Shown here in pieces: positions 1 through 8,240 of a stretch of DNA of 64,000 bases; position 1 is the stretch's first letter; every line of letters starts with the position of its first letter. This DNA comes from an uncultured Erysipelotrichaceae bacterium (GTDB lineage: Bacteria; Bacillota_I; Bacilli_A; Erysipelotrichales; Coprobacillaceae). Under the pieces are notes generated by a model that worked only from the letters and a program-made list of their open reading frames with translations, did no database searches and was not told where the DNA came from. The stretch spans positions 1-64,000 of the forward strand of contig UPXV01000002.1 of assembly GCA_900538465.1 (NCBI GenBank). Direction: 5' to 3'. A program made the position numbers and the translations under genes.

Positions 1-25
1 AAAACGGACATCACTGTCCGTTTTT
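1..25. terminator. Bidirectional intrinsic terminator
   Basis: A perfect 10-bp stem (AAAACGGACA / TGTCCGTTTT) with a TCAC loop has T-runs on both strands. It lies just past the 3' end of the minus-strand membrane protein gene and would end that operon and any plus-strand transcript entering from the left. Confidence 0.8.
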
Positions 26-70
26 GCGTATTTAGAAACTATATCGATTTATTTATTCGTTACAGCCTCT

Positions 71-694
71 TTATTTTTTCATTTCGTTTTCAAACATTTT
101 TTTACTTGTGATATAGCCAATAACCAAAATCAAGAAAGAAACATCAAAAGGACTGGCTGCCCCTAACACTGCTGTTAATAATCCAACAAGAAAGGTAGCA
201 ACAATCATCACTGTTATTTTTTTAGGCATTTGAAATCTCTTTAATAATTGAAATTGATTCATAACATTATGAAGTGCAATATAGAAAGCCACAACAGCGA
301 CTAATAAATCAATAGAAAATGAAATCAAATAATGTCCTGTTAACAATTCTTTAATAAACAACAAAACAATATATCCTGCCATTGTTTCCCATAAACCTGC
401 AATGGTAAATTTATCAATGGTTTGTTTTTTTATAACTTGCATTTTTTCTTTCATGTTTATTGATTTTTCAACTTGAGAAACATAATTTTTGATGCCTTTT
501 ATAAAATTGATTTTTTTATTCTCATCATTCATTTGATCTAAAATCGTTGAAAGAAGAATATTGGCCTTAACGACATCTTTTTGATGAAGAAACACATATT
601 TTTGAATGTCTTGAAAGATTTGAAAATTCTCTTCATTCAAAGATTTCACTTTGAGACTATTTTCATAGAAAAGATCATTTGTTGCTTTTTTCAT
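71..694 (-). CDS. Four-TM membrane protein of unknown function
   Basis: I do not recognise a family. The 207-residue protein has a soluble, charged, probably helical N-terminal part (about residues 1-90) followed by four hydrophobic segments (about 95-118, 122-145, 158-180, 183-200), so it is an integral membrane protein with a cytoplasmic head. Its start codon overlaps the stop of the upstream aminopeptidase gene (TAATG), indicating translational coupling in one operon. A strong terminator lies about 45 bp beyond its stop. The function may relate to the peptidase, but nothing in the sequence shows this. Confidence 0.85.
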   Translation of the reverse strand: MKKATNDLFYENSLKVKSLNEENFQIFQDIQKYVFLHQKDVVKANILLSTILDQMNDENKKINFIKGIKNYVSQVEKSINMKEKMQVIKKQTIDKFTIAGLWETMAGYIVLLFIKELLTGHYLISFSIDLLVAVVAFYIALHNVMNQFQLLKRFQMPKKITVMIVATFLVGLLTAVLGAASPFDVSFLILVIGYITSKKMFENEMKK

Positions 695-2013
695 TAGCGA
701 GTAACCTTTAATTCATGCGCACTTGTTTCTTCAATGTGACTATTAAAGAATTCTTCCATCACTTGAATCATATAATAAGTATCCTTGATTCCTGCTGTTT
801 CATAAGAAGAATGCATAGCAAGTTGAGGTAATCCAATATCAACACTATTCATTGAAACTTGTGCCATAGCAATATTTCCTAAAGTACTTCCACCAACAGC
901 ATCAGAACGATTCGCAAAGAATTGAACAGGAACCCCTGCTTTTTCACAAATTCCTTTAAAAATCGCAATGCTGACACCATCACTTGTATATTTTTGACCA
1001 GCATGTGATTTAATAACCACACCTTCATTCATATAAACACAATTATTCACATCTGTTTTTTCAGGATGATTTGGATGCACAGCATGAGCATTATCAGCAC
1101 TTAACATGAAACTTGCTGCTAAAGCACGATAATAATCTTCATCATCTTTTCCTAATGCATTATTGATACGATGTAAAACATCATATAAGAAAGTCGAAGC
1201 AGCTCCTTGTTTTGTTCCTGATCCCACTTCTTCATTATCAAAGCAAGCAAAGACATTAATTGATTGATCGTTTGATCCTTTTAAGAACCCTTGTAAAGAT
1301 GTATAAGCACATTGTAAATCATCTAATTGTGGTGATGAAATAAATTCTTCATGAGCACCCCAAATAGATGGACACATACGATTATATAAATATAAATCTT
1401 GTCCACAAATATCTTCTTCTTTTACATTTAATTCTTTTGCAATTAAAGCTTTTAAATCACCAGCTTTCGTTTCAGAACCACCAAACAATGGTAATAAATC
1501 AACTTGCTTATTATAAGCAAAACCATCATTGACTGCTCTATTCATATGAATAGCAACATTAGGAATCAAGACCAAATCTCTATCAATCTTTAATAAACGT
1601 GTTAAATAAGAATCTCCTTCTTTAACCAAAACACGACCAGCAATTGATAAAGGTCTATCAAACCAAGTGGCACATAACATTCCACCATAACCTTCTGTAT
1701 TTAATTGTGTATATTTTCCTTTGATTTCTAACTCAGCATTTTCTTTTAATTTAAAAGTTGGAGAATCACTATGAGATGCAGCGACATTAAAACTATAATT
1801 ATCTAATTGTGTTCCAAGATTCAAAGCAATCAAACTTGAATTATTTCTTGTCACAAAATAACGATGACCAGGTTCAATATGCCATTTTCTTCCTTCTAAT
1901 AATTCTTCATAACCATTCTCTTTTAAAAGATTTTTCATTTGTTCAACAGCATGAAAAGCAGTTGGACTTTTTTGAATAAAAGATACCAATTCTTTTGATA
2001 TTTCTTTATACAT
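694..2013 (-). CDS. apeB: M18 family zinc aminopeptidase (aspartyl aminopeptidase-like)
   Basis: A cytosolic dinuclear-zinc exopeptidase that removes N-terminal, preferentially acidic, residues from peptides. The 439-residue length fits family M18. Visible motifs in order: AASHSDSP with His81 and Asp83 (metal binding), FDNEEVGS with the paired catalytic and metal-binding glutamates, SADNAHAVHPN, NRSDAVGGST, and a C-terminal MHSSYETAG with the last metal histidine. All expected ligands appear intact. It is the first gene of a two-gene operon with the four-TM protein. Family assignment is confident; substrate preference is known only from the family. Confidence 0.93.
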   Translation of the reverse strand: MYKEISKELVSFIQKSPTAFHAVEQMKNLLKENGYEELLEGRKWHIEPGHRYFVTRNNSSLIALNLGTQLDNYSFNVAASHSDSPTFKLKENAELEIKGKYTQLNTEGYGGMLCATWFDRPLSIAGRVLVKEGDSYLTRLLKIDRDLVLIPNVAIHMNRAVNDGFAYNKQVDLLPLFGGSETKAGDLKALIAKELNVKEEDICGQDLYLYNRMCPSIWGAHEEFISSPQLDDLQCAYTSLQGFLKGSNDQSINVFACFDNEEVGSGTKQGAASTFLYDVLHRINNALGKDDEDYYRALAASFMLSADNAHAVHPNHPEKTDVNNCVYMNEGVVIKSHAGQKYTSDGVSIAIFKGICEKAGVPVQFFANRSDAVGGSTLGNIAMAQVSMNSVDIGLPQLAMHSSYETAGIKDTYYMIQVMEEFFNSHIEETSAHELKVTR

Positions 2014-2084
2014 ATACTATACCTCCATATACCTGCGTATATTATAACATATCCTTTTGAAACCCAAAAGGATATGTTGTATTG

Positions 2085-3515
2085 TTATTGAGTGATTTCA
2101 TTTGTTGTTTCACGTTTTTTAATGGCTGGCATAATTAAACCTAAAACAACCAAAACAATAGGAGTGATAACGTTTAAAGCTGTTGTAAACATATCTCCTT
2201 CTTTATACATACCAAATAAACAACAAGCAGCAGTGACAATAAAGCACCATACTCCTGCTGTCATAGCAAAACCTTGATTCTTCACAAAACGATATTCTGG
2301 ATTAAATTTATCTTTTGCTTTACGTAAAGCAATATAAGCAGCAAATACCCATAAATAACGCATTGGCATTGTGACTGAATTTAATTTTGTTAATTGTGTT
2401 AAAACAGCATCAGCACTTGGAACCAAAGCTTGAATTAAAATGATAGCTCCTGATAAAAAGACAATCATCCAAATCCCATTTACATATGCTCCAAATTTAT
2501 TTTTCTTTAATAATTTAGAAGGGATAAATTGACGTGCATCTTCACTATCTAATAACATTCTAAGTGGTGCATCAATACTAATAACAAGTGTTGAGAATTG
2601 TCCAATCGCATTACATGCAGCATAAATAATCATCAAAGCATTTCCCATGCCATAGTATTGACCAAGTTTTTGGAATGCCCAATAAGAACCATTCGCATTA
2701 TAAGCATCAAAGTTTGCTGCAATATCTGCTGGATCAAACATCATACCCATAGCTATTGTACCCAAAATCGCACAAACCATAACCATGATTGCTAAAGCAA
2801 TCATACCTTTAGGGAATCCCTTAGAAGGATTTTCTACCTTATTAACATAAGGAGAAATCTTTTCACATCCACCAACAGCAAAGACCAAAATTGATAACGA
2901 TGTAAAATAACCCATATTAAATTGAGGAATTAAATTCTTCAAACTTAAATCCATATGTAAGTATCCACCATTAGGATTAATCGCTGGGGCAGCAAACATC
3001 ATGACAATATATAAAATTGACATAATAAACATACTTGTTCCAGCTAGAGTTGCGAGTTTCTTTAATGGATTTAAACCACGACTAGCTACCCAGCAGAAGA
3101 ATAAGAAAATAGCCAAAGTCGCAAATTGAATTGGTCTTGTCCCAAATGATGCAAATGTTGTTCCATCTTGGAATACCATCCAACTTAAAGCTTTTAAACC
3201 ACCACTACCCTTACTTGCAATATAAGTAATGTGACAAGCCCAATAAGTCCAACCAGCATAATAAGCAAGTTTTGGCCCCATTGTTTCGTGAATCCATGAA
3301 CTCACGCCACCACCGGCATTCTTAAATGCAGAACCAAGTTCTCCTACCATTAACGCATAAGGAACAAAGTATAAAGCAAACATAAGAATCCAACTAAAAA
3401 TAACTTGAATACCGTTAAAATAGATATAACCATTTAAAACATTTCCAAATCCCCAAACGGTAGAAAATGCCATAAACGCAAGGTTATACCAAACGATCTT
3501 CTTAGAATCTGACAT
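2085..3515 (-). CDS. APC superfamily amino acid permease
   Basis: A 476-residue transporter with about twelve hydrophobic segments and the APC-type beginning (FSTVWGFGNVLNGY, first unwound helix) plus an AGGGVSSWI segment equivalent to the substrate-site glycines of TM3. It most resembles the glutamate/GABA antiporter-like YjeM group, but the substrate cannot be told from sequence. The start at 3515 has a well-placed AGGAGG-like site. It is transcribed alone, upstream of the aminopeptidase with a 71-bp gap, so amino-acid uptake and peptide degradation may be co-expressed. A dyad lies in its leader. Confidence 0.88.
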   Translation of the reverse strand: MSDSKKIVWYNLAFMAFSTVWGFGNVLNGYIYFNGIQVIFSWILMFALYFVPYALMVGELGSAFKNAGGGVSSWIHETMGPKLAYYAGWTYWACHITYIASKGSGGLKALSWMVFQDGTTFASFGTRPIQFATLAIFLFFCWVASRGLNPLKKLATLAGTSMFIMSILYIVMMFAAPAINPNGGYLHMDLSLKNLIPQFNMGYFTSLSILVFAVGGCEKISPYVNKVENPSKGFPKGMIALAIMVMVCAILGTIAMGMMFDPADIAANFDAYNANGSYWAFQKLGQYYGMGNALMIIYAACNAIGQFSTLVISIDAPLRMLLDSEDARQFIPSKLLKKNKFGAYVNGIWMIVFLSGAIILIQALVPSADAVLTQLTKLNSVTMPMRYLWVFAAYIALRKAKDKFNPEYRFVKNQGFAMTAGVWCFIVTAACCLFGMYKEGDMFTTALNVITPIVLVVLGLIMPAIKKRETTNEITQ

Positions 3516-3552
3516 TCTAATAACCTCCTTTTTTTATCAATCGAAAACTGTC

Positions 3553-3579
3553 ATGTATATTGTATTAATGTATATACAT
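3553..3579. promoter_or_regulatory. Possible operator dyad in the permease leader
   Basis: An imperfect dyad, ATGTATAT ... ATATACAT around a TA-rich centre, sits between the permease start and a TATAAT-like box further upstream on the minus strand. Dyads of this kind in a leader are typical repressor sites. The regulator is unknown, and AT-rich composition makes chance dyads common. Confidence 0.35.
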
Positions 3580-3664
3580 TTTTCAACAACAGAACTATTA
3601 TAACAAAAAAACAGGATAAAATCGATATTTTTCTCTTTTTTTATTAATCCATCAAAAAATAACA

Positions 3665-3693
3665 TTGTTTTTCACATATAATCTATGTAAAAT
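3665..3693 (+). promoter_or_regulatory. Sigma-70 type promoter of the HPP-like gene
   Basis: TTGTTT (3665-3670), a 17-bp spacer and TAAAAT (3688-3693) lie 25 bp before the start codon, with an AAAGGATG ribosome binding site between. Confidence 0.6.
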
Positions 3694-3717
3694 AAAACCA
3701 ACTGAAAGGATGATAAA

Positions 3718-4641
3718 ATGAATAAAAAATATTTATTTCCCTATATACTTACATTTTTGATGGTACTAGCAATGGTTTCTTGTGCCCAACTCATGAATGA
3801 ACCAGAAATCATTTTTCCAGAAATCACTGCCTTAGCAATTGGTGCTTGGTTAGCTCCTAAACAAGTTTGGAAAACATCATCACTAAAATTGGTTTTATTA
3901 ATTATGATCTATGCTATTTTAGGTGTATTGATGGTTAGATATTTCCCAGTTTCTTTACTTATTAAAGTCATTGTTGGATTTTTATTATGTCATATTGGAT
4001 TAATTGTTTCTCAAACAACTTTTGCACCTCTCATTTCAGCTTGTATTTTACCGATTTTAATGAATACAGAATCTTGGATTTATCCCCTGTCTGCAACAAT
4101 TATGGCTATCATTATTGTTATAATACAAAATCAATTACAAAAACATCATCTGCTTCATGATTATCATTATGAGAAAGTGACTTTTGATTATCATCATGAA
4201 TTCATTCTTTTTTTCAAAAGATTGATTGTGATTGTGGGATTGGGATTTGCAGCGATTTCTATGAATCTTCGTTTATTGATTGCTCCACCATTGATTGTTG
4301 CTTTTTTTGAACTCAGTGGCAATCATAAAAAATTAAGAAGTCAGGCTCCTCGTCTCTATCCATTGACTGTTTTTATGGCTTTTGTTGGCGCATATGCAAG
4401 ATACTTTCTTACTATTCAATATCATTATCCATTATGGATAGTATCAGCACTTATCACATTGATTTTATTATTTTGTATATATCACTATGAAATTTATTTT
4501 CCACCTGTTGGAGCTATTACCATTTTACCAATGATTATAGCAAAAGAAATGTTATTGATTTATCCATTTTTAGTTGCTATAGGTTTTGCTTTATTGATTC
4601 TTTTTGCATTTATGATTTCCTATAAGAAAAGTTCCGTATAA
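3718..4641 (+). CDS. Multi-pass membrane protein, HPP-like
   Basis: A 307-residue, almost wholly hydrophobic protein with about eight to ten transmembrane segments in two halves separated by a His-rich cytoplasmic stretch (about residues 138-160). The C-terminal half contains a YFPPVGAITILP motif resembling the PPAGAT-type signature of HPP family membrane proteins. Family membership is therefore suggested but not certain, and the transported compound, if any, is unknown. It is a monocistronic unit with its own promoter and a terminator directly after its stop, facing the SDR gene. Confidence 0.8.
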   Translation: MNKKYLFPYILTFLMVLAMVSCAQLMNEPEIIFPEITALAIGAWLAPKQVWKTSSLKLVLLIMIYAILGVLMVRYFPVSLLIKVIVGFLLCHIGLIVSQTTFAPLISACILPILMNTESWIYPLSATIMAIIIVIIQNQLQKHHLLHDYHYEKVTFDYHHEFILFFKRLIVIVGLGFAAISMNLRLLIAPPLIVAFFELSGNHKKLRSQAPRLYPLTVFMAFVGAYARYFLTIQYHYPLWIVSALITLILLFCIYHYEIYFPPVGAITILPMIIAKEMLLIYPFLVAIGFALLILFAFMISYKKSSV

Positions 4642-4656
4642 AACGGAACTTTTTTA
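4631..4656. terminator. Terminator between convergent genes
   Basis: The stem GTTCCGT/ACGGAAC with a four-base loop is followed by TTTTTT on the plus strand. It overlaps the stop of the HPP-like gene and the last bases of the convergent SDR gene. Confidence 0.8.
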
Positions 4657-5442
4657 AACACCAACACTCATTGTTTCAGGAAGAGTTGATCCTCCATCAA
4701 TCACAATTCCTTGAGCTGTTATATAACTTGCTTCATCACTTGCTAAAAAGGCAGCCAATTCTCCTAATTCTTCAATAGAACCTAATCTTCCCATTGGGAT
4801 TCCTGCACGAATACCTTCAATCACGGAACTTGGATTTTTATCATCACTATCCTTAGCAATTCCTTCTACCATTGGGGTCATAATATATCCTGGCATAATT
4901 GCATTTACACGTATGCCATATTGAACCATTTCAGCCGCTAAGCCTTTGGTAAAACCTAAAAGGGCAGCTTTGGTCGTCGCATATGCAACTTCTCCGCTAT
5001 CGGCCACCAATGGCCCTGTCACGCTTGATAAATTAACAATACTTCCTTTTTTATTTTTTATCATATAAGGAACAACAGCCTTAGCCATATTCCATGCCCC
5101 TTTCATATTAATATCAAAATGAGCATCTCTTAATTCATCACTTGTATTCATAAAAGTATCTAATTTTGCAATCCCGGCATTATTTACTAAAATATCTATT
5201 GTTCCATAATCCTTTATCACATCATCAATACATGTTTTGATTTTTTGATTTTCTCGAATATCACATAAATATCCTTTGACATCATATCCTTCATCTTGAA
5301 GTTGTTTTGTTGTTTCATAAACTTTTTCACTATAATCAAAAATGATGACTTTTGCTCCATACTTTAAAAATACTTTAACAATACCTAAACCATTTCCCAT
5401 GGCTCCGCCTGTTACAATCGCAACTTTATTTTCTAATTTCAT
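4654..5442 (-). CDS. ucpA: Short-chain dehydrogenase/reductase, UcpA-like
   Basis: A cytosolic NAD(P)-dependent oxidoreductase with a Rossmann fold, 262 residues, typical classical-SDR length. The N-terminal cofactor loop is TGGAMGNGLG (residues 11-20) rather than the usual TGxxxGxG. NNAG is at 87-90, followed by the catalytic Ser (139/140), Tyr154 and Lys158 in SSVTG...YATTK. The C-terminal IDGGSTLPETMSVGV closely matches what I recall of E. coli UcpA, including the tail. The true substrate is not known for this subgroup. Monocistronic, with a RBS AAAGGAGGC before the start. Confidence 0.85.
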   Translation of the reverse strand: MKLENKVAIVTGGAMGNGLGIVKVFLKYGAKVIIFDYSEKVYETTKQLQDEGYDVKGYLCDIRENQKIKTCIDDVIKDYGTIDILVNNAGIAKLDTFMNTSDELRDAHFDINMKGAWNMAKAVVPYMIKNKKGSIVNLSSVTGPLVADSGEVAYATTKAALLGFTKGLAAEMVQYGIRVNAIMPGYIMTPMVEGIAKDSDDKNPSSVIEGIRAGIPMGRLGSIEELGELAAFLASDEASYITAQGIVIDGGSTLPETMSVGV

Positions 5443-5501
5443 AATCTGCCTCCTTTGATAGTTCTATTATAGCATAAACATGTTAAAAAAATAACAAAGT
5501 T

Positions 5502-6230
5502 TTATGAATCCTGTTCTAATATTTCAATTGCTTCTTCTACAGTTAAAAAATTTAAATCACGAATTCCTAGATCATCCGCTTGAAAAATAACATCATGATA
5601 TTCTAAATCTTCTAAAACATATTTGGCCTTTTCTTCACTATAATGAAGTTGTTCCATCAACAAATCAATAGAAGCATAACCAAAATCAAGCAAAACCTCT
5701 AAGACACTTTGATATTGATTTTCTATAATATCTTCTTGTTTTTGATGATGAAATAAAGAACGACGATTTGCTTTTCTCTTCATCTTTTCCAAATCATTTC
5801 CATCCCACAAGTCAACATGATTCTTTTCAGCCAAGGCTTGCGCTTGCATCGTAAAACGAGAATTCGTTACGACAACTGCATAATCACATTGATAATATTG
5901 ACACCCTGAATAGGCTTGTTGAATCGCAGCAACCCCAACTGGCTTAGCATATTTTTTACATTGAAAAGCATAACTTTCCCCTTGATATTTTGCTAAAATA
6001 TCAATCCCATAATCTCCACTTCTTTTGGTTAATTGAACATCTTTATATCCATTATGTTTTAATATCGCTTGTACATACTCTTCAAATTCCTCTCCACTCA
6101 TACGTTCATCAAAATCAGGTATCCATCCAAATAAAAAACCAAAAATAGATTTCAATATCATTTTCAATATTTTCAAGAATCCTTTTATAATATAAAAAGG
6201 AATTTTCACTATAAAAACAATAACTTTCAT
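5502..6230 (-). CDS. Membrane-tethered Mrr-like restriction endonuclease domain protein
   Basis: The 242-residue protein starts with a hydrophobic hairpin (about 3-35) that should anchor it in the membrane. It continues with an Mrr-type PD-(D/E)xK nuclease domain (about 43-150): SGEEFEEYV helix, Asp77 in YGID, and Gln90-Cys-Lys92 in QCKK, the expected catalytic set. The last 65 residues (about 172-242) look like a winged helix of the FtsK-gamma kind. Such proteins are often annotated as restriction endonucleases, but the DNA target and any modification dependence are unknown. There is no methylase beside it, so either a type IV-like role against modified DNA or a DNA-processing role at the membrane is possible. 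Confidence 0.82.
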   Translation of the reverse strand: MKVIVFIVKIPFYIIKGFLKILKMILKSIFGFLFGWIPDFDERMSGEEFEEYVQAILKHNGYKDVQLTKRSGDYGIDILAKYQGESYAFQCKKYAKPVGVAAIQQAYSGCQYYQCDYAVVVTNSRFTMQAQALAEKNHVDLWDGNDLEKMKRKANRRSLFHHQKQEDIIENQYQSVLEVLLDFGYASIDLLMEQLHYSEEKAKYVLEDLEYHDVIFQADDLGIRDLNFLTVEEAIEILEQDS

Positions 6231-6297
6231 AATTCTCCTCTATTCTTTAAACTTTCTTTATCTATCATAACACAAATTCAATAACAATTCAGAGAAG

Positions 6298-6334
6298 AAA
6301 AAAAATACTGGCTAAAAATCATTTTAGCCAGTAC
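6298..6334 (-). terminator. Terminator downstream of the EAL locus
   Basis: The stem ACTGGCTAAAA / TTTTAGCCAGT with a short loop is followed on the minus strand by an eight-base T-run. It overlaps the end of the ORF remnant behind the EAL gene, so that remnant is still co-transcribed. Confidence 0.82.
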
Positions 6335-6335
6335 T

Positions 6336-6584
6336 TTATGAAAACATGTCTACCTTATTCAATTCTCTTACAATAGAACAAGTATCACCAATGTATAAAA
6401 TGCCATCACATTCTAAACATCCTGAGGGATTAGATAAATGAATATGAATATTTCTACTCAAATGTATATCTGATAAAATATGAAAATCATTTGTAATAAA
6501 TATATCTGTTCTTCTATTTTCTTTTTGAATTTCCTCTAATACTTTTCTTAATTCAGTTTCATTTTTTACATAATATTCTATACT
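6336..6584 (-). pseudogene. 82-codon open frame without start codon, beta-helix-like remnant
   Basis: Directly behind the EAL stop, in another frame, an open frame of 82 codons runs to the terminator. It has no ATG, GTG or TTG until residue 42, and in-frame TGA TGA codons stand just before it. The residues read VKNETELRKVLEEIQ, then DIFITNDFHILSDIHL, reminiscent of the first strands of secreted beta-helix surface proteins. It may be a 5'-truncated gene, or be reached by frameshifting from the EAL gene. I cannot assign a function. Confidence 0.4.
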
Positions 6585-7429
6585 TCATCATCCCTCTCTT
6601 TCACATTTTGTTTTCTTCTTGTATAAGTAAGCATATATTTCTTTTCAAAAGCTTCTATAGATAAGGGGTGATCAATATAATATCCTTGAACCAAATCACA
6701 ATTTTTTTCCTTGAAAAAATCATATTGTTTTTGATTTTCCACACCTTCCACTACAACTTTCTTTTTCAATTGATGACAAACATCAATAATATTTTCCATA
6801 ACGACTTGATCTTTCCAATTTGTTTCCACAATATCCACTAATCCCTTATCAATTTTAATTGAAGAAAACGGATATTCTATAAATGATTTAAGATTACTAT
6901 AATCGACTCCAAAATCATCTAATGAAAGAGAGTAACCTATCTGTTTTAACTCTTCAATAATTTGTTTCTCTTTATCTGTATTTTGTAATTGAGATGTTTC
7001 AGTTATTTCTATAATCAGAAAATTTGGAGAGATATCATATTTTTGACGAATTATTTCCATTTCAAATATAAGATTTGATTTATCTAATGTTTGTCTTGAA
7101 AAATTAAAAGATATAGGGATGATATGAAAATGGTTTTGTTTCCATTGATGGAGAAGTTGGCATACTTTTTCAAAAACAAAGAGATCTATTTGAGAAATTA
7201 ATTTTTTCTTTTCAAAAATAGGAATAAATTCATCAGGCCCAATGATATGTTCATTTTCAATATATCTAACAAGAGCTTCTGCTTCTTGTATGTTTTTATT
7301 GAAATTACATTTTGGTTGAAGAAAAATTGTATATTGACCTTTCTCAATTTCTTTTTTTAATTCTATGCAAAAAGAATAATCATTTTCTCTTTGTACAAAT
7401 ATTTCTGTAAAATTAAGTTCTTTTATCAT
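6578..7429 (-). CDS. EAL-domain cyclic-di-GMP phosphodiesterase
   Basis: A stand-alone EAL domain that hydrolyses the second messenger c-di-GMP to pGpG. About 283 residues, the size of one domain. Catalytic elements are intact: EALVRY, NFSRQTL (metal Asn), EITET, LDDFG, KIDK, VVEGVE and the final QGYYIDHP. I choose the start at 7429 (MIKELNF) because a GGGGAG site lies 9 bp upstream. A longer frame from 7489 would have to translate through a terminator hairpin. It has no sensor, GGDEF or membrane segment. It lies just downstream of a surface-protein operon, so a role in controlling adhesion is a reasonable inference only. Confidence 0.9.
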   Translation of the reverse strand: MIKELNFTEIFVQRENDYSFCIELKKEIEKGQYTIFLQPKCNFNKNIQEAEALVRYIENEHIIGPDEFIPIFEKKKLISQIDLFVFEKVCQLLHQWKQNHFHIIPISFNFSRQTLDKSNLIFEMEIIRQKYDISPNFLIIEITETSQLQNTDKEKQIIEELKQIGYSLSLDDFGVDYSNLKSFIEYPFSSIKIDKGLVDIVETNWKDQVVMENIIDVCHQLKKKVVVEGVENQKQYDFFKEKNCDLVQGYYIDHPLSIEAFEKKYMLTYTRRKQNVKERDDEV

Positions 7430-7456
7430 AATGATCTCCCCTTTATCTATAAGCTT

Positions 7457-7488
7457 TAAAAAAACACGGGGCTTATCACCCCGTGTCA
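7457..7488 (-). terminator. Terminator of the phase-variable surface operon
   Basis: The GC-rich stem ACACGGGG / CCCCGTGT with a seven-base loop is followed on the minus strand by TTTTTTT. It separates the surface operon from the EAL gene and supports the short EAL start. Confidence 0.88.
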
Positions 7489-7580
7489 TTGGGATAATCT
7501 AATTAGGTAGATAAAATACTATTAGATTACCGTAATCTCATATTTTATTATCTCACTAAAGATTTAAGCAATACTTGATT

Positions 7581-8132
7581 TTATAATTCGTTACCCTCAT
7601 GAGTTAAAGTATAAGTAATTGTATCAGTATAAGTACCTTTTACAGTTGCTTTCTTTGTTAATGTACCTGTGGCAGCTTCTTTTGTATGAGTTTTTGGATC
7701 TAATGTTGCAACTTTTACTTTTGTTGAAGCAGTTGGATTAGTTGTTACATTTAAAGTTGGATAAGTTACACTATATTCAGCAGTTTCACTAATAGTTGTA
7801 TCAGTGTTTTTCAAAAGGTAAGCATTTGCTGATTCAGCATAAACATTGACCTTTAAATCTGGATTCAATTGATCTAAAGTATATCCATTCATACCAATTA
7901 ATTCTAATGGTAAAGCTTGAGTTGTTGTTGTATCAGTAAATTGAATAGCTGATGGGAATGTAACCATCCATAATCCACTATCCCCTTCTGCACCATTTAA
8001 ATTTGTATAAGTTACATTTGTATCTCCTGTTCCTGCATCAGGGACTTCAGCAGCGTTAACTCTAGATAATGCAAGTCCTCCAATTGCTAAAAATGTAGCG
8101 GTTCCTGATAATAATATTTTTTTTGTGTTCAT
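7581..8132 (-). CDS. Secreted beta-rich surface protein, WxL-like
   Basis: A 183-residue exported protein: signal peptide (residues 1-27, ending VNAAEV), then Thr/Val-rich beta-strand sequence with a GLWMVTFPS segment near residue 55 and a terminal TYTDTITYTLT strand. The last strand and the W-containing segment recall the WxL domain, a non-covalent peptidoglycan-binding module, but the canonical WxL pair is not present. It has no LPXTG signal. It is the last gene of the surface operon, so it probably forms a small subunit of the same surface structure. A GGAGGAG site precedes the start. Confidence 0.72.
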   Translation of the reverse strand: MNTKKILLSGTATFLAIGGLALSRVNAAEVPDAGTGDTNVTYTNLNGAEGDSGLWMVTFPSAIQFTDTTTTQALPLELIGMNGYTLDQLNPDLKVNVYAESANAYLLKNTDTTISETAEYSVTYPTLNVTTNPTASTKVKVATLDPKTHTKEAATGTLTKKATVKGTYTDTITYTLTHEGNEL

Positions 8133-8240
8133 AATTTTTTCTCCTCCTATTGATTTTCTTTTAAATTTTGAACTTTTTTATTAATGAGATAATATTTATA
8201 TATACAAGTAAATACTTGGATATATCTTTCTAGTTAGAAC

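Noticed and set aside
7430..7580. c-di-GMP riboswitch before the EAL gene
   Set aside because: No GEMM-I or GEMM-II core bases; the GC-rich hairpin with T-run is a plain terminator of the surface operon.
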